This document shows positions 8,602 to 17,245 of a stretch of DNA of 21,006 nt, one piece after another. The translations under genes and the position numbers were made by a program. The DNA lies in contig JAANSK020274601.1 in NCBI GenBank assembly GCA_011763485.2, positions 1 to 21,006 on the forward strand. The letters run 5' to 3'. Within the stretch, counting starts at the first letter, position 1. Each line of letters starts with the position of its first letter. This stretch comes from Isoetes engelmannii. Lineage: Eukaryota > Streptophyta > Lycopodiopsida > Isoetales > Isoetaceae. Under the pieces are notes generated by a model. It had not been told where the DNA came from. It did no database searches and saw only the letters and a list, made by a program, of their open reading frames with translations.

Positions 8602-8821
8602 CCCTTATACGAGAAGACCATGCCCCAGCACAAAAACAACGAATCTTGCGAATATTGCCCGCATCTGGCCTACCACCATCAGCATTCTACGTATTTTGAT
8701 ACGAATACCTTCAATAACCACTGAAAATCTTATGTAATAAACATACGGTTTTTTATTAGGGCCACATTAATAGCAGTATCAACAAAGCTATAGTAGCATC
8801 TTCAACAAAATTGGTCATGGA

Positions 8822-8881
8822 TATATAAACGTGCTAAAAAACATGTTTTGTATAAGAAGTAATTTTGCATTGGCCAATGCA
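8822..8881 (+). promoter_or_regulatory. probable lactonase promoter: TATA box and CCAAT palindrome
   Basis: TATATAAA lies at 8822-8829. At 8866-8881 TGCATTGGCCAATGCA is a perfect 16-bp palindrome that presents a CCAAT box on both strands. A TATA box here would place transcription start near 8850-8860, so the in-frame ATG at 8843 would be too close and the ATG at 8939 becomes the likely start. The CCAAT palindrome would then be in or near the 5' leader, which is unusual; it may be a chance palindrome. Confidence 0.45.
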
Positions 8882-8938
8882 TGTCGAGGAGCTTGTTCTT
8901 ATTCTGACTCTGAATGCCCCAGGTATGCCCTAAATTCC

Positions 8939-10887
8939 ATGTCTCAGACTCTTTCTTCACTCCCCAGACCTTCTTTCGCCCTGCTAGTCCGTGATGCCCG
9001 TTCTACTGGTTTCAGATTAGCCGTCCATCCTAAATTTTACACAGGAAATGTGATTGCAAGAGCAAGGAGTTATAGCAAGTTTGTTGCAAGATCGCATTCT
9101 TTGGCAAAAGAAAACAGATTGGGTTTGTCGGAAATGGCTTCTAAGCTCAGCAAGGATGCTAATTTGAAGATCTTTGATAACGTTAAAGAATTGCAGTGGA
9201 GTTTGGCCGATCAAATTGCAAAGCTGTCTGCAGATTCTATTGAAAGCAGAGGAGCCTTCTCTGTTGTGCTATCTGGAGGCTCTCTGATTAGCGCATTGGG
9301 GTAAAATCGCTTTTAACTTACTGAAACTGCTGACTTAGAGAACTCTGATGTTGATTGCAGCTTTTTGTCAGGATTCCACTCATTCTGTTTAACGCAATGT
9401 GAATAAAGCTGCAATGATCTCCCCTGCAAATGTTTGTTAGCTTTTTTTTACTTATGCTGTTCTCTATTCGCTGTGTTCTAGCCACGAATGCATAGAATTA
9501 TGATACTCCTTTTGTCGTCATTGCTAGCGTTATTTCAGTAGCTCTGAGTTACTTAACTCCAACCATGATGCTTTGCCATCACTCTAGCTATTGCGTATTG
9601 CCCTAGGTTTATGCTATTCCCCATGTTGCAGATAACCATTTCAACTTCATTCTGTCAGTTGGGCTTCTTCTTGCTTTACAGTTTACCAGCCATCAGCACA
9701 ATATGCCTTTTTTTAACAAGACAAAGAGAACAGACATGCTGTGCTCTCACAATTTTTTCTCTCTATTATCATTTAGGTATCAGCCCTCAAGCCCAACTTC
9801 GTTCTGATATATTGTCATGAAATAACTATTAAGAACTGCAGAAACTTACCTCAAAAGCAAACTACTACACCTGTTCTAAAGGAATTTGATTCACAACAGT
9901 TGTGCGAGGCATCATGTCTTCACTTCATGATTGTTACTACCAAGGTCCATAGAAGTTTCTGTGATTGCTGTTCATTATTTTCAGTTTCTCATTTGAAGGT
10001 AAAATGTGATATTTTGTCATCAGTCTGATAGATCACATCTGCAACTACAGGCTGCCATGTAAGAAAGGATTTCTTTCTTCTCGCATGCATATAATATGTG
10101 TTCACTCTAGTGTATTAATTTCGCAAACCAACATATGCCTTATGCCATACTTAAATTCTCTGTAAAATGTTTTTCTAGCTTTCAGAGTTAACATATATCA
10201 TTTACTTATTTTTGGTTTCAGGAAGTTGTGTGAACCTAATCATCACGACTCTATAGAATGGGCAAAGTGGCACGTGCTCTGGGCCGATGAACGAGTTGTG
10301 CCTAAAGATGATAAAGAGAGCAATTATAGACTGGCTAGAGAGGGTCTTCTGTCCAAGGTATAAGACTTGGATTTTGGAAATGCTTATTTCAAGGATCGGT
10401 ATAAATCATATATGCTATGCAGGTGAGCATACCTATTGGTCAGGTATATGCAATCAATGATGCTCTTAGTGCAGCTGCAGCTGCTGAAGATTATGAATGC
10501 TGCTTAAAGCAATTGATAAAGACAAAAACCGTTGATGTTTCTGAAGATGGATATCCCAGATTTGATTTAATATTGCTAGGCATGGGACCTGATGGGCACA
10601 TTGCATCATTATTTCCTGGTCATCCTCTTCTGAAGGAGACCGAAAAATGGATAACTCACATACTCGACTCACCAAAACCACCACCTGAGCGAATTACAAT
10701 GACGTTCCCTGTGATAAATGCAGCAGCAAACATCATTTTTGTGGCTACTGGTTCTGGCAAAGGTGAGATGATGAAAAAGGTGTTTGGCGAGAAACTTCCA
10801 GCCGGGGAATTGCCTGCACAAATGGTGTCGCCTTCCAGTGGGAGTGTAATTTGGTATGCTGATAAAGCGGCAGCTGCTACTTTGTAA
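8939..10887 (+). CDS. 6-phosphogluconolactonase, plastid type (three exons)
   Basis: The enzyme hydrolyses 6-phosphogluconolactone to 6-phosphogluconate, the second step of the oxidative pentose phosphate pathway. Exons are 8939-9300, 10222-10357 and 10423-10884 plus stop. Introns are 921 and 65 bp with GT-AG ends, and the joins keep frame (ALG-KLCEP and LLSK-VSIPI). The product is about 320 residues. Residues 1-65 are rich in Ser, Arg and Ala and poor in acids, like a plastid transit peptide. The mature domain shows SGGS (112-115), WADERVVP (141-148) and the family signature GMGPDGHIASLFPG (219-232) with the conserved Asp and His. Plant plastid lactonases are about this long. An ATG at 8843 would add 32 residues but lies close to a TATA box. 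The stop sits in a perfect GTAAGT donor (10883), so a short extra 3' exon is possible; I see no SKL-type peroxisomal end. Confidence 0.9.
9301..10221 (+). other. lactonase intron 1
   Basis: A 921-bp intron with donor GTAAAA and acceptor TTTGGTTTCAG, T-rich throughout. Nothing else is recognised inside it. A 69-codon open frame at 9611-9820 is T-rich non-coding sequence. Confidence 0.85.
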
Positions 10888-11975
10888 GTAACTCCTGTGT
10901 TTGAAAGAGGTAATGGTTTAGAGAAATAATCTTGCATAAACTTCTGGATGTACAAATTCAGGTTTCCTCTGAACTATTAGCAGGTTATTAAGGTGATTTC
11001 CTCTTAAAATCCAGCAGTATGGTTTGTACTTGGAAATTACAATTATGACATACCTCTTTCATCGCAGTTGGCAATACAGGCTGCTTATCTACCTATTGGT
11101 GATTAGAAGTTGCTATACTTTTGCATCATTGGTAGCTTGGACATACTTATCCAGCAAATAGTTGATAGGCCTTTTAGTAGCAGCCTGGATGTTACATTGG
11201 TATATGCCTGCCGTAACAAATTGTGTTTTAAATACTGTCTAGTAGTCAAATTGGAATCTTGAGTTATGATGGTGGTAAATTTACATACAAGTAAATTCCT
11301 GTATTTCAGGTACTGCAGCCTTGGAATGCCACTTTTTTGCTGTGAATAGTGTCTGCCATTAGTTTTTATATATATTTGTAATCATGGTTGGACCCGGCCC
11401 AGGTTGGTGCGCTGTTCCGACTTGATTCCAACCTGCTCCGACCAGGGTGAAATTGACCCAGGTCGATTGGGTCAAAAGACCCAAAAAAAAATTCCCCCGA
11501 TTTTCTTCCATGTAGTGCCTCTCCTGTTTCTTTCTTGGCAGACGAAGCTCCCCAAAAAGCCAACTGTAACTTCTACCTTTCTGTTCTAAGCATTTTTGCG
11601 TCTATTCTTTGCTGTAAGATGGATTTCATCCGAATTTGACAGGGATTTGGCTTTCTCAGGTAAGCTTTTGAAGCATTCCCTCTGATTTTGCTGCATGAAA
11701 CCGCCTATACACAGACCTCCTGCCCATATCTTAACCTTTCTTGCAATAAGATCTATGCATGACTGCGAATGCCTTAGGTCAGAAGGAAGTGTCTATAAAT
11801 GGCTCAGATCAAGTTTCTTAGGACAATATTCAGAATATTCAAAGACACGACATGCCATGTTTTTTGTATCACCTCTCGTTGAAAATTTCACATAGCCTGC
11901 TGAATACTAGAGTGGACTGTTTGTTTTCGAAGAAAAGCTAAAATGGTTCATTTCTTTCTGTCATAATTGAGCTCA
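10888..11975. other. lactonase 3' flank, no further gene seen
   Basis: This holds the probable 3' UTR or alternative last-exon candidates. After the GTAAGT at 10883 the first good acceptor is TTCAG at 10957-10961, which would add the ending FPLNY; another acceptor lies just before 11311. A small inverted repeat, TTGACCCA (11453-11460) against TGGGTCAA (11468-11475), sits in a GACCC-rich patch (11390-11480) that has the look of a repeat fragment. Open frames of 61-66 codons lack family features. Confidence 0.45.
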
Positions 11976-12081
11976 TTGATAAGTGAAGTTCAGGTATAAG
12001 AATCAGGAAAAACGCTTTAGCTGGGATGTTGATAAGTGAAGTTCAGGTATAAGAATCAGGAAAAACGCTTTAGCTGGGATG
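11976..12081. repeat. exact 53-bp tandem duplication
   Basis: TTGATAAGTGAAGTTCAGGT and the 33 following bases occupy 11976-12028 and are repeated without change at 12029-12081. No gene is disturbed. Confidence 0.9.
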
Positions 12082-12490
12082 GCAAAGACCAAAAACCTTC
12101 TTGAGAAGGTGAAGGCTGTTGACATTTTGGATCATACATGGATGTGAAGGAAGAGATACAAAATGTAAGACAGTGCCCTAATGACTCTAGCTTACTCACG
12201 AGAATGCTGACTTAGAATAAGACATGGACTGGTTTATATAGGTATGCCATGTCATCCACAATGCCACATCAGCAGTATGATGTCATTACTAGAACAACCT
12301 AATTGCGAACACCCCTCCTGATGACTAACACTAACACTGCTGATTTTAAGATATAAAGGAAACTGAATTATAGAAGCCAGTCCCTTTTGTTTCCTCGTAC
12401 CAGTCCTTTTTGTTGGCAACGCAAAATCTAGGATAAGACTGTAATACAGAAATCTGATTTGGAAGATGCGACCATGCCTTAAGCAGCTTG
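12082..12490. other. no gene seen
   Basis: AT-rich sequence between two tandem-repeat blocks. A 123-codon minus-strand frame (12717-12346) starts in the minisatellite to the right and runs into this stretch. Its repetitive peptide (LGTDLISHLGIIATN and variants) mirrors the DNA repeat and is not taken as a gene. Confidence 0.4.
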
Positions 12491-12493
12491 GTA

Positions 12494-12769
12494 AATCCTC
12501 CTATATTAGTAGCTATGATGCCCAAGTGACTTATCAAATCCGTACCTAAGACATAAACATAAAAGAGGTCATCCTCAATCCTCCTAGTACCTAAGACATA
12601 AAGGAGGTCATCCTCAATCCTCCTATTAGTAGTTATCATGCCCAATTGACTTATCAAATCCGTACCTAAGGCACAAAGGCCCGTCATCATCAATCCTCCT
12701 GTATTAGTAGCTATCATGCCAAGTGACTTATCAAATCCATACCTAAGACATAAAAGAGGTCATCCACAG
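12494..12769. repeat. minisatellite of about 76-83 bp units
   Basis: Units starting AATCCTCCT begin at 12494, 12577, 12616 and 12692. Full units run through TTAGTAGCTATCATGCCC, TGACTTATCAAATCC and ACCTAAGACATAAA to GAGGTCATCC. The second unit is only 39 bp and lacks the middle. Units differ by several substitutions, so this array is older than the exact duplications on either side of it. Confidence 0.8.
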
Positions 12770-12842
12770 ATTGTGTACAAACAAGTGACACAAAGTGTTT
12801 TTTCAAATTGTGTACAAACAAGTGACACAAAGTGTTTTCAAA
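12770..12842. repeat. 37-bp tandem duplication
   Basis: ATTGTGTACAAACAAGTGAC with the rest of the unit starts at 12770 and again at 12807. The copies differ only in the length of the T run (TTTTTT versus TTTT). Confidence 0.85.
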
Positions 12843-12852
12843 TTAGATTCCT

Positions 12853-13004
12853 GCTCACTCAACAGTTGCTAAAGAGTGTAATGAGTACTAAGTTCTACAT
12901 CTCTCTTTGAATTCCTTTGAGGATCTAAGCTCACTCAACAGTTGCTAAAGAGTGTAATGAGTACTAAGTTCTACATCTCTCTTTGAATTCCTTTGAGGAT
13001 CTAA
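12853..13004. repeat. exact 76-bp tandem duplication
   Basis: The unit beginning GCTCACTCAACAGTTGCTAA and ending GAGGATCTAA fills 12853-12928 and is repeated base for base at 12929-13004. The right copy holds the stop codon and last twenty or so codons of the coiled-coil ORF on the minus strand. Confidence 0.92.
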
Positions 13005-13538
13005 CAAACATTGGACTTCCCTTTCTTCTAGAAATTCCAATTTTGTATGTTCACATTCAATCCACTCGGATTTAAGATCTTGAGCCTTGTTTGGAGACAA
13101 AACACATTCCTCTTCGATTTGAAGTTCAATCTTCAAACTAGCTGTCTGTTTAGCAGTTTGAGCTTTAGCTTTGGATATTAAAGTAAAATCTCTTGCTAAA
13201 TCATGTATTTTCACCTCGTAAACATTAAATGTATCCTCAAGAATGAGTCTCAACCAACTCTCCTTTTGCAATGAAGAAGATAGCTCTTCTACTGTTCTTT
13301 CACTAAGTTCTAGCTTTGTATTTGCTAGCATTAAGTCGTTTTCCAGCACTATAGATTTGTCCAGAGAATGTTGCAACTGTTGCGTAACTTTTTCTAAAGA
13401 CTGTTCTGTACCTTGACAAATGTGTAACAAAGAATCAATATGACGATTGGCTGCTGTAAATGTTGAATTCCATTGCTTTAACATTGCCTTAAATTTCAAG
13501 ATTTTAGCGTCTGCCTTGAGAGCTTGTTTTGAAGACAT
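12945..13538 (-). CDS. hypothetical coiled-coil protein, 197 residues
   Basis: An open minus-strand frame with an ATG at 13538 and an in-frame stop shortly upstream, so the start is not truncated in this frame. The product is rich in Lys, Glu, Gln, Leu and Ser with heptad-like spacing of hydrophobic residues (for example SLEKVTQQLQHSLDKS, then LELSERTVEELSSSL), so it should form a long coiled coil; no catalytic motif or membrane segment is seen. The last part (DPQRNSKRDVELSTHYTL) is encoded in the right copy of an exact 76-bp tandem duplication. I do not recognise the family. It may be an exon of a larger gene, a captured host coiled-coil gene, or part of a mobile element with the decayed coiled-coil sequence upstream on the same strand. 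Confidence 0.45.
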   Translation of the reverse strand: MSSKQALKADAKILKFKAMLKQWNSTFTAANRHIDSLLHICQGTEQSLEKVTQQLQHSLDKSIVLENDLMLANTKLELSERTVEELSSSLQKESWLRLILEDTFNVYEVKIHDLARDFTLISKAKAQTAKQTASLKIELQIEEECVLSPNKAQDLKSEWIECEHTKLEFLEEREVQCLLDPQRNSKRDVELSTHYTL

Positions 13539-13799
13539 TGTACAACATCCTTTTGGCTACAATTCAAATATCTTAGAGCCCTTAGAGTAGTTTACTTCTT
13601 CTACGTGATCGTCCATTTTGTACCTAGTTTCTGCCTCCATATGTTGATGCTGCATCTGATTAAAACTAAGCTTAATACATTTCTTCAACTCATAGTAATT
13701 AGTAATGTACCTATATTATGTGGACAAACCATTGAGAGCATGGATAATAAGAGTAGCATAATCTATATTTCCACCAGCATCAAGGTACTTGTCCCCTAG

Positions 13800-15090
13800 A
13801 GGCTTCAGCTGACCAAGATGCTCTCTCGTGCTTGCACAGTCCTGAAGTTTGAGATTATGCATTTTCTTTTGAATGTTAACTTGTTGCCTAACTCCTTTCT
13901 GAAGAGAGGTTGAAAGTTCATCTTGGAGAGTAACATTGTCTGGATCTTCTTTGTGAGATCCTCATATGTCGCCACTTGGAGGACACGGACCACCACATTG
14001 TGGCACTATGCCTCTCTTCCTGTTGTCCTTTGGGTGACTGCCAATATCATCTTTCATGTGAGCAGGCATAGCGATGGATCTAGCTAAAGGAACCTGAGGT
14101 AAATGTTGCCTGACCTGAGGTGGTCTATTGCCCTGAGTTGGATCCTGCATTGACTTGCTTTAGCATGCAAAAATTTGTCTGCTGTGCTAGATGTACCTCA
14201 TTCAACTCTACGCGAGCAATGGTGACAATGTCAATAGTAACTAGTCTTCAAAGCTTGTTGTTGAGATTTAGCTTGTGGTGCTTTACCATCTATTTCTCCA
14301 ACTCCCCCATGCAAGTCGCAACTGCTCATGTTATTACCTTGCAAAGCAAGTGCCCTTTTCAAGTCTCGGACAGCAAGGTCCCGATTGGAGGAGCTTTCCT
14401 CCAACCTCAAAAGCTTGGAGGCCATGTCATTATCCTTGGCTAAATTTGTTTCTTTCAAAGAATTCATCATGTCCTCCAGGATTTGAATAAGCTGCTGCCT
14501 TTTACTACCGTGGAGGCTGTTTGAACAACTTCTTAGATTTTGGTAACCATCTTTGTGGCCCTTGTATGAAGTTGCAATAGTCTCCCTAATTTCTTGCTCA
14601 AAGTGTTCCGTAGCCTAGAGCATGGTGTCTAGCTTGTGTGATGTCATGGCAAGATCGGTGCGGAGCTCGGCGATGTCTGACTTATTTTGTTGTTGTTCAA
14701 ATTGTGCAAGTTCAAATCGAAGGCCAAATGGATGCATATGAATCTTTTCCATGCTGGAGTTGGATTGTTTTTCTATGGCTAATTGCTTTCTAGCAAATTG
14801 GGTACCTAGACTCTATTTTTCCAGCGAGGCATGTAAGTAAGCTTAACTATAAAGCCTTCAACCATCGCCTAACTTGCTTTCACGGCTCCTTAGATGGTCG
14901 CCTGGAATTCCTTTTCCATTGCCTTCTTTCTTAGGTCAGATTTATCATTCTTGCCTAAGGATTGAGTAGTTTGTTCTGCGAATGCGGATGGAGTCGAGCA
15001 CAACTTCGAGCAGATGTTTGCCTGCCATGTTGAACGTGCCTTGTGTCCGCTGAGGTTGAGATTGTGGAAGCAAGCGGTTTTCCCCATTTA
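13800..15090 (-). pseudogene. decayed coiled-coil coding remnant of unknown origin
   Basis: Minus-strand sequence here keeps coding-like character over long stretches but is broken in several places. The clearest part, about 14760-14231, reads as charged helical peptide (for example KLLRLEESSSNRDLAVRDL and IAELRTDLAMTSHKL). Another coding-like part (YEDLTKKIQTMLLSKM) lies at about 13970-13820. It is rich in Gln, Leu, Glu and Lys, resembling the intact ORF that follows downstream on the same strand. I see no reverse transcriptase, integrase, protease or zinc knuckle, so I cannot assign it to a retroelement family; a fossil gag-like or host coiled-coil gene are both possible. Confidence 0.4.
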
Positions 15091-15400
15091 TGGGCATATC
15101 CAATGCAGATGAGGAGGAGATCGGGCTGACATATCTATACTAGGGTGCTTGAAAGGGGCATGTGTTGCATAGAGTTGAATTTGAGTTTAAAATTGAATTC
15201 TAGGTTTCAAACTGTGCCTAGAGAGAGAAAAGGTAAGAAATTGAAATATAGGATCCAAAGGCCCCCTACGAGCCGCCTTAGAGAGAGAAAAACCCCCCTA
15301 AAGAGAGAAATCCTTTTGAGAGAAAGGACAAGCAAGGCGGGCGCTAGAGAGAGAACAGGGCGGGTGCTAGGGTGCTAGCCCATGCTCAGCTGTTCTATGA
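15091..15400. repeat. interspersed AGAGAGAGAA motifs
   Basis: Five copies of TAGAGAGAGAA or close variants occur between about 15220 and 15360, spaced 15 to 75 bases apart. On the minus strand they form CT-rich tracts (TTCTCTCTCTAG) directly upstream of the decayed coiled-coil sequence, which would suit a 5' leader of that unit. No gene is seen. Confidence 0.45.
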
Positions 15401-15797
15401 AGTAAGCAGACCCCTCTTCTATCATCCAACTCAACTTGTAAAATACAACTTGACCACAATTCTTAGAGTTAGTGATTGATTTGCATATCGTTCTTTCAAA
15501 TGGTGCTCATGTTGTATTTTGTAACAAAACCTCTCTCCAAAATTCTTTCTGGATTGCCTCAAGGAGGTGGTGATGATGATGATAGAATAACATCAACTAA
15601 AAGTCGTAGTTTATAGGATACTTTACAACATAGCTCCCATAGCCCTCGCCACTCTACATGGCTGAAGTGTGTTCTTCCCCCACTAACTTTACAACAATAC
15701 ATAACCTTTTTCGCAACGATGTGTTGAACCAATGACCTTGGGTATGGCAGTTTAAGGTCTTATCAAGGGCAAAAGCTAGGGGTGGAGGTTGTCAATT
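15401..15797. other. no gene seen
   Basis: Unique, moderately AT-rich sequence. A short GGTGGTGATGATGATGAT run (about 15567-15582) is the only simple repeat. No open frame of interest. Confidence 0.4.
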
Positions 15798-15860
15798 TAG
15801 CATATGCTATAATGACACCAATTCTTCAAAAAAAAAAAAAAAAAAAAAAAATAGCATATG
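15798..15860 (+). mobile_element. minimal poly(A) insertion with 9-bp direct repeat
   Basis: TAGCATATG at 15798-15806 recurs at 15852-15860 (the match extends imperfectly into TATA). Between them are only about 21 bases and a run of 24 A. The arrangement matches a severely 5'-truncated target-primed insertion, though with so short a body it could also be an expanded A tract between chance repeats. Confidence 0.45.
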
Positions 15861-16216
15861 ATATACATATGAATTTGGATGGTAGATATGTGGCCTACAT
15901 GACATTTGAACGGTGAAGTTGTCGCCTAGAGCTGACGAACTCATGGAAGTGAGGATATTTTTGGTTCTAAATTTATTTTCTATTCTAGGCTGGTAAACTC
16001 ATGTTCAATTGGGCATAGGTTTTTTCTATTATGGGCCGCATTCTTGATGAATTGATGGTTCTGTTCTGGCTATTTTGGGATGGGTTCTTGAAGTGAAGTG
16101 ATGGTTAACTGGGAGTGTTCACAAGCTAATATGGTTTTTTCAGTAACAAATCTATAAGTGATGTACTTTTAACAATGCTCATTAAAACTCACGAGGACAG
16201 CAATCATGCAACAACA
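15861..16216. other. no gene seen
   Basis: T-rich unique sequence between the poly(A) insertion and the foldback. Nothing recognisable on either strand. Confidence 0.4.
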
Positions 16217-16360
16217 CTTTGGAAGGAGTAATTTTAGGGACCTTAAAATTTCGTCTGAAATTTTGAGCTGACCTGGCGGTTGGCGGCTCGCGAGCGCTGC
16301 CGCCAAGTCAGCTCAAAATTTCAGACGAAATTTTATAGGTCCCTAAACTTCTCCAACAAA
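16217..16360. mobile_element. foldback MITE-like element with GC-rich loop
   Basis: Arms at 16236-16279 and 16300-16344 pair almost perfectly (AGGGACCT, AAAATTTCGTCTGAAATTTT, GAGCTGAC and TGGCGG blocks against their mirrors), with a one-base offset after AGGGACCT and one mismatch before TGGCGG. Weaker pairing continues outward (GGAG...TTTAGGGA) to about 16220 and 16357. The central 20 bases are GC-rich (GGCGGCTCGCGAGCGC), unlike the AT-rich arms. AATTTTAGGGA occurs at 16230 and again at 16360 in direct orientation, which may reflect the insertion or a neighbouring element end. The transcript would be a strong stem-loop, so it is a possible small-RNA source. Confidence 0.65.
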
Positions 16361-16814
16361 ATTTTAGGGAGGGTGAAATTTGCCCCTCCTGCTGCCGGAT
16401 CTGCTTCGATTTGTTGTGCAATCTTCCTTTATAGGGTCGATCAGTGCTTTTCTTCCTTCAAATCGAGTAAAAAAAGGTGAAGGTTGCTCCAAATCTGGCC
16501 AAAAATAGAGCATCAATTTCTGCAAAATAGGTTTTCTTTCTGGTTGATGCTTCTGTGGTTCGTCATTCGCCCACTTTTCTTCGTTATTCCAGTTTTTGCT
16601 CGTGTGCTTCATTCTTGTCTGCTTCCTCATTCTTGCAGTTTGTCCATCATTTCTTTTTTTGGCATTCTGCTGGCGGCACCGTGTAACGAAGGGAGGAGCG
16701 CCACTTACCAAGGAAACAGCAAGCAACAGCAAAATTTTAAGAAGAAAAACCAAGTTAAACAAGGGCCAGGTTTAGGGTTCCATCTTTCAAAAAAAAAAAA
16801 AAAAAAAAAAAAAA
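16361..16814 (+). other. pyrimidine-rich stretch ending in A26
   Basis: The stretch begins next to the foldback and ends CATCTTTC followed by 26 A (16789-16814), resembling a reverse-transcribed RNA copy inserted in plus orientation. I could not find a flanking target duplication or a family motif. Open frames exist on both strands (117 codons plus, 132 codons minus), but the minus one has no ATG before its hydrophobic start. Treated as a possible retro-insertion of unknown type. Confidence 0.35.
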
Positions 16815-17245
16815 CATATCCTATGATTCATATTTAATGTCTACACAAATGTCCCTCAATTTTAGGTGGCCAAGGTTAGTAAATAAACTCTAGCTCCACT
16901 TTATCTCAAGCACCATCTTCGGAATCAGTATAACAAGTGCTCCAAATATCTTAAGCAATTCCACACAATTGTCTCGTTCAAACAATATAAAAAAATGTTA
17001 AGGGCATTATTCAAAATTTAAACTTAGAAACTGTTACATGCTGGTATTTGCATCTTCTGCCATAAAATTTCAGTAAACCAAAGCATTTCAAAATATTGAA
17101 CATATGTACAGATCTACAACAAAATGTATGTCCAGTACCAGCCTTCCAAATTAACCCTGTATATGCATTCTTTTTATTCATATCAACATGGATCTAAAAG
17201 TCATCTCAAATTCATGATCATAAGCACAAAACTCAATGGTATTCT
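16815..17245. other. rhomboid 3' flank, no gene seen
   Basis: AT-rich sequence downstream of the rhomboid stop codon on the minus strand. Part of it must be 3' UTR. No open frame or repeat stands out. Confidence 0.5.

Larger units (their letters stand above)
6071..8789. mobile_element. 2.7-kb segment bracketed by exact 21-bp direct repeats
   Basis: AATAGCAGTATCAACAAAGC plus one further T occurs at 6071-6091 and, without mismatch, at 8769-8789. The bracketed DNA contains an inverted-repeat element (7156-8509), a perfect foldback (8517-8601) and many degenerate tandem duplications, but no convincing gene. Just inside the left copy is TTTTTTATTGGCC, and just inside the right copy is TTTTTTATTAGGGCC. 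A 21-bp target duplication is longer than most DNA transposons make, so the bracket may also reflect a duplication or recombination scar. Confidence 0.45.

Noticed and set aside
6071-8789. LTR element bounded by the 21-bp repeats
   Set aside because: The repeats are far too short for LTRs, no primer-binding site was seen and no polymerase or integrase motifs occur inside.
10656-10955. 99-codon minus-strand frame
   Set aside because: It is opposite the third lactonase exon, a shadow of real coding sequence.
12346-12717. 123-codon minus-strand frame with repeated LGTDLIS/IATN peptide
   Set aside because: The peptide repeat simply copies the minisatellite DNA; unit lengths are not all multiples of three and no family matches.
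12494-12842. CRISPR-like array
   Set aside because: Units are contiguous tandem repeats without unique spacers, and the window is plant nuclear DNA.
16364-16762. Minus-strand 132-codon frame that begins with a signal-peptide-like hydrophobic stretch
   Set aside because: The frame opens on TTG and has no ATG before or within the hydrophobic part. It lies opposite a pyrimidine-rich, poly(A)-ended stretch, which alone explains the Leu-rich start and Lys/Arg-rich remainder.
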